Shown piece after piece: positions 30,802 through 33,235 of a stretch of 33,235 nt of DNA. Source of the DNA: Nitrososphaerota archaeon. GTDB taxonomy: Archaea; Thermoproteota; Nitrososphaeria; Nitrososphaerales; Gagatemarchaeaceae. The stretch's first letter is position 1. Each line of letters starts with the position of its first letter. The translations under genes and the position numbers were made by a program. The notes under the pieces were generated by a model. The model did not search any database, had not been told where the DNA came from, and saw nothing but the letters and a program-made list of their open reading frames with translations. Location of the stretch: assembly GCA_027886975.1 (NCBI GenBank), contig JAPCJK010000012.1, positions 1 through 33,235 on the forward strand. The letters are read 5' to 3'.

Positions 30802-32619
30802 ATGGCCGAATTATCGGGCTTCGAAGTCTTAGTGTTAGTCAGCGAAATCGATTTGTTGCTTCGCGGAACCTACATTAATAACATTTATTCGATCGGAGAG
30901 TCCCAGCTAATCCGTTTTCGGAAACCGCCGAGCGAGGACGTGTGGCTGGTGGTGTCTCCCAGGCGAGGGGTTTGGGTATCCAAGAATGTGGCGGAGAGGG
31001 GAGAGACCACTGAATTTACTTCGAGACTGCGAGGGGAGCTAGAGCGGGCAAAGTTCAGCCGGGCGACCCAGTGGGACCTGGACCGAGTCTTCGAACTAGA
31101 ATTCGAAAGGGAGGACGGTCGGAAGATGATTGTTGAGTTGATGCCGCCGGGGAATATTCTCGTCACGGACTCGACCGGGAAAGTTCTTCAGGGAATGCGA
31201 GAAGTTCGTTCGACCGCAAGGCGCGTGATCCGCGGGGTCGAGTACCATCCTCCCCCTCAGAGAAGGCAGAGTCCGCTGGACGTCCAAATAGAAGACGTCC
31301 GCAAAATGATTCGCACGGAGACGACTGTGGGCAAGGCGATAGGAAAACACATTGGAATGCCGAGGAAATACGTCGCTGAAGTCCTGCAAAGACTGTCCTT
31401 GACAGAGGAGACCCCTTCAGCAACCCTCGAAAATAGGGAGGCCGAAGTCGTCGATGTACTCCGAGGGATCGTAAAGGAGGCACGGGAAAGCCCCAGCCCT
31501 TGCCTCTGCGAGACTCCCAAAGGGGACGACATCTTCGTAATCCCGCCCCGCGGGCTCAAAGTGAAGGAGGCAGGGAGAAGCATCTCCGAGCTTTGCGACA
31601 GAATGTTCCTTCAAGACATTGTGGACGAGGGGGCGACGCCAGCTCCTGATGAAGGGAAGCGGAAAGAACTGGAGATAACGATATCAAAACTAAAGGCCGA
31701 CGAGGAAAGATACCTGACTGAGGCCTCGAAGCTGAGGTTGGCCGCAAAGTCGGCGGCGGCCGAGCCAATTGACAATGCTCTTCAAATTCTCCGTGACTCC
31801 GGCGTCAGCTCGAATCGAGAAATGGGTTCTTCGGCTTCCGTCGCTTCTTTTCTTTTCGACCGAGCCAAGCAACTGGAGGGAAAGGCCACTGAGGCCCGCA
31901 AAGCCTCGGTGAAGCTGAACCGGAAAGTACCTGAAGCCGCGACGAAGGGCGCGCGGCGTACCAAGTCCCTTGCGAAACGGAAGCAAGCGTGGTATGAGAA
32001 ATTCAGATGGTTTGTCACCAGCGAAGGTAGAATGGCAATCGGTGGCAGGGACGCGCAGTCCAATTCTACGCTGATTAGCCGACATTTGGAGGACAACGAT
32101 GTCGTATATCATGCTGACCTATTTGGGTCCCCGTTCTTTGTCCTCAAAGAAGGAAAGGAGCAGACTGAACGGGAGGTCAAGCAGGTTGCCCAGGCAACGG
32201 TGGCTTTCAGCAGCGCCTGGAAGACGGGGCTTGGGTCGGCTGATGCCTACTGGGTCGCCCCGGAACAGGTCAGCACTGCTGCGCCTAGCGGCGAGTATCT
32301 CCCCAAGGGCAGCTTCGCCATCAAGGGGAAGAAGAACTTCGTAACGAAGAACATTGTTGAAATCGCTGCGGGATTGGATGGCGCCCAGAGAGTAGTGGCA
32401 GGACCTGAGGATGCGATAAAGTCGCAATGTACCCGTTACATCGTCTTAAAGCCGCACAGAGAGAAGGGTTCGGACACTGCGAAAAGAGTACTGAGAGACC
32501 TCAGCACCATATCCGGGAGCGCGAGTCTGCCCATAACTGTGGACGAAGTCCTAAGAGCTCTGCCCTCTGGTGGAGGGAAAGTTGTGCGCAGGGTCGGCGT
32601 TGCATCTCCATCAATCTGA
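30802..32619 (+). CDS. rqcH: NEMF/RqcH (Rqc2) ribosome quality control protein
   Basis: 605 aa. NFACT-N (FbpA-like) domain at the start, with SQLIRFRKPPSED and a DR pair at residues 94-95 (DLDRVFELEFE). That is where the family's DR motif for tRNA-dependent tailing lies, by my recollection. The GVEYHPPP element precedes a helix-hairpin-helix region, then a central coiled coil (ELEITISKLKADEERYL, then KQLEGKATEARKASVKLN). NFACT-R follows: WYEKFRWFVTSEGRMAIGGRD and VVYHADLFGSPFFVLKEG. The protein binds 60S/50S subunits blocked with peptidyl-tRNA and may add alanine-type tails. ATG 30802 is set by TATA spacing and by conserved sequence starting there. Confidence 0.92.
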   Translation: MAELSGFEVLVLVSEIDLLLRGTYINNIYSIGESQLIRFRKPPSEDVWLVVSPRRGVWVSKNVAERGETTEFTSRLRGELERAKFSRATQWDLDRVFELEFEREDGRKMIVELMPPGNILVTDSTGKVLQGMREVRSTARRVIRGVEYHPPPQRRQSPLDVQIEDVRKMIRTETTVGKAIGKHIGMPRKYVAEVLQRLSLTEETPSATLENREAEVVDVLRGIVKEARESPSPCLCETPKGDDIFVIPPRGLKVKEAGRSISELCDRMFLQDIVDEGATPAPDEGKRKELEITISKLKADEERYLTEASKLRLAAKSAAAEPIDNALQILRDSGVSSNREMGSSASVASFLFDRAKQLEGKATEARKASVKLNRKVPEAATKGARRTKSLAKRKQAWYEKFRWFVTSEGRMAIGGRDAQSNSTLISRHLEDNDVVYHADLFGSPFFVLKEGKEQTEREVKQVAQATVAFSSAWKTGLGSADAYWVAPEQVSTAAPSGEYLPKGSFAIKGKKNFVTKNIVEIAAGLDGAQRVVAGPEDAIKSQCTRYIVLKPHREKGSDTAKRVLRDLSTISGSASLPITVDEVLRALPSGGGKVVRRVGVASPSI

Positions 32620-32631
32620 GCGCGAATTTTT

Positions 32632-33235
32632 CTAGATGCACTCCGCGACTATCTCCGCGATATCTCTGACTCCCATCTCGGTCTTCGTGGCCTTGGTCGA
32701 GTCGTCGAACATTGACAGACAGAAAGGACATTCGGTCGCAATCTCCTTCGCCCCTGTTTTGGCAGCCTCCTCGGTACGAATCGCCGCCATCGAACGCTGC
32801 TGAGGGACTTTGAACCAGTAGTTAGACCCGCCGGCGCCGCAGCAGAAGGTCTTCTCCTTCTTTCTTCCCATCTCCCTCACTTCAGCCACCGACGCATCAA
32901 GCACTTGGCGAGGTTCGTCGAAGATGTTGTTGTACCTCGCGGCATAGCAGGCGTCGTGCAGGGTCACGGAGATCTTCTGGACCTTGTCGCCCGGGATTCG
33001 AATTTTTCCCTGCCTTATGAGGTCCGAAATCAGTTGGGTGTGATAAACCACTTCATAGCTCCCGCCGAATCCTGGATATTCGTTCTTCAGAGCGTTGAAG
33101 CAGTGAGGGCAGGCTGCAATTATCTTCTTGACCCCGTAGGCGTTGAGCCTTCCGATGTTGTCGTAGGCGAGCTCTTGGTACCTTCCCTCTTCGCCAAGGC
33201 GCCTGGCGGGGTCCCCGGTGCACCTCTCTTCGTTC
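32632..33235 (-). CDS. Partial CCG-domain iron-sulfur protein (HdrD/GlpC-like)
   Basis: The frame is open from the right window edge, so the N-terminus is missing; 200 C-terminal residues are visible. It has two cysteine-rich CCG-type modules. The first is ERCTGDPARRLGEEG followed by AACPHCFNAL; the second is HDACYAARYN, then FCCGAGGSNYWF and ECPFCLSMFDD. Such modules bind a noncubane [4Fe-4S] cluster in heterodisulfide reductase HdrB/HdrD, GlpC and related oxidoreductases, passing electrons to a membrane or soluble partner. The missing part would normally carry [4Fe-4S] ferredoxin motifs. It is convergent with the NEMF gene. Confidence 0.9.
   Translation of the reverse strand, partial: NEERCTGDPARRLGEEGRYQELAYDNIGRLNAYGVKKIIAACPHCFNALKNEYPGFGGSYEVVYHTQLISDLIRQGKIRIPGDKVQKISVTLHDACYAARYNNIFDEPRQVLDASVAEVREMGRKKEKTFCCGAGGSNYWFKVPQQRSMAAIRTEEAAKTGAKEIATECPFCLSMFDDSTKATKTEMGVRDIAEIVAECI

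Overview
This window reads as a chromosomal segment of an archaeon. The evidence is the set of archaeal or archaeal/eukaryotic-type genes (LSm protein, Rio2-type kinase, archaeal S-adenosylmethionine synthetase, RadB-like RecA protein, NEMF/RqcH protein, EMC6-like membrane protein, ThiN-domain regulator, ACT-domain regulator of the COG2150 type). It is also the promoter layout: TATA-like boxes lie about 23-30 nt upstream of the start codon of many genes, including many TTG and GTG starts, which points to leaderless transcripts. The gene content suggests the TACK/Thermoproteota side (Nitrososphaeria or Bathyarchaeia-like), but I cannot fix the lineage from sequence alone. Coding density is very high, and no rRNA, tRNA, CRISPR array or insertion sequence is visible.

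Left part (1-10.4 kb). A partial V4R-like protein runs off the left edge. It is followed by a thioredoxin-fold protein of the eukaryote-like TXNDC17/TRP14 type and a four-helix membrane protein with a zinc ribbon. A PurD-like ATP-grasp enzyme follows, interrupted by a complete intein with a LAGLIDADG endonuclease. Next come a small overlapping gene pair, an M1 aminopeptidase with a C-terminal HEAT-repeat domain, a fatty-alcohol-oxidase-like GMC oxidoreductase, a HAD phosphatase and a tiny membrane protein.

Middle part (10.4-24.2 kb). This holds an RNase J-like beta-CASP nuclease, the TldD/TldE protease pair, TrpB2 divergent from an ACT-domain regulator plus a PfkB sugar/nucleoside kinase, and an unrecognised coiled-coil protein divergent from an ECF S-component-like membrane protein. 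It continues with an isocitrate/isopropylmalate dehydrogenase family enzyme, acylphosphatase, a MIP18-family protein with a YbaK-like deacylase, an AbrB-PhoU regulator and CTP synthase.

Right part (24.2-33.2 kb). A probable thiamine-responsive HTH-ThiN regulator faces, across a 72-bp promoter region with overlapping dyads, an ECF S component and a HypE/ThiL-superfamily protein. This is the most coherent candidate system in the window: regulator, transporter and possible cofactor kinase. It is followed by Rio2, the LSm-MAT operon divergent from a RadB-like gene, a small unknown protein, a divergent EMC6-like/NEMF pair (membrane insertion and ribosome quality control), and a partial CCG-domain iron-sulfur protein running off the right edge.

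Neighbouring genes often touch. Convergent stop codons share CTAG, convergent coding ends overlap by 9-50 nt, and divergent starts may share one CATG.
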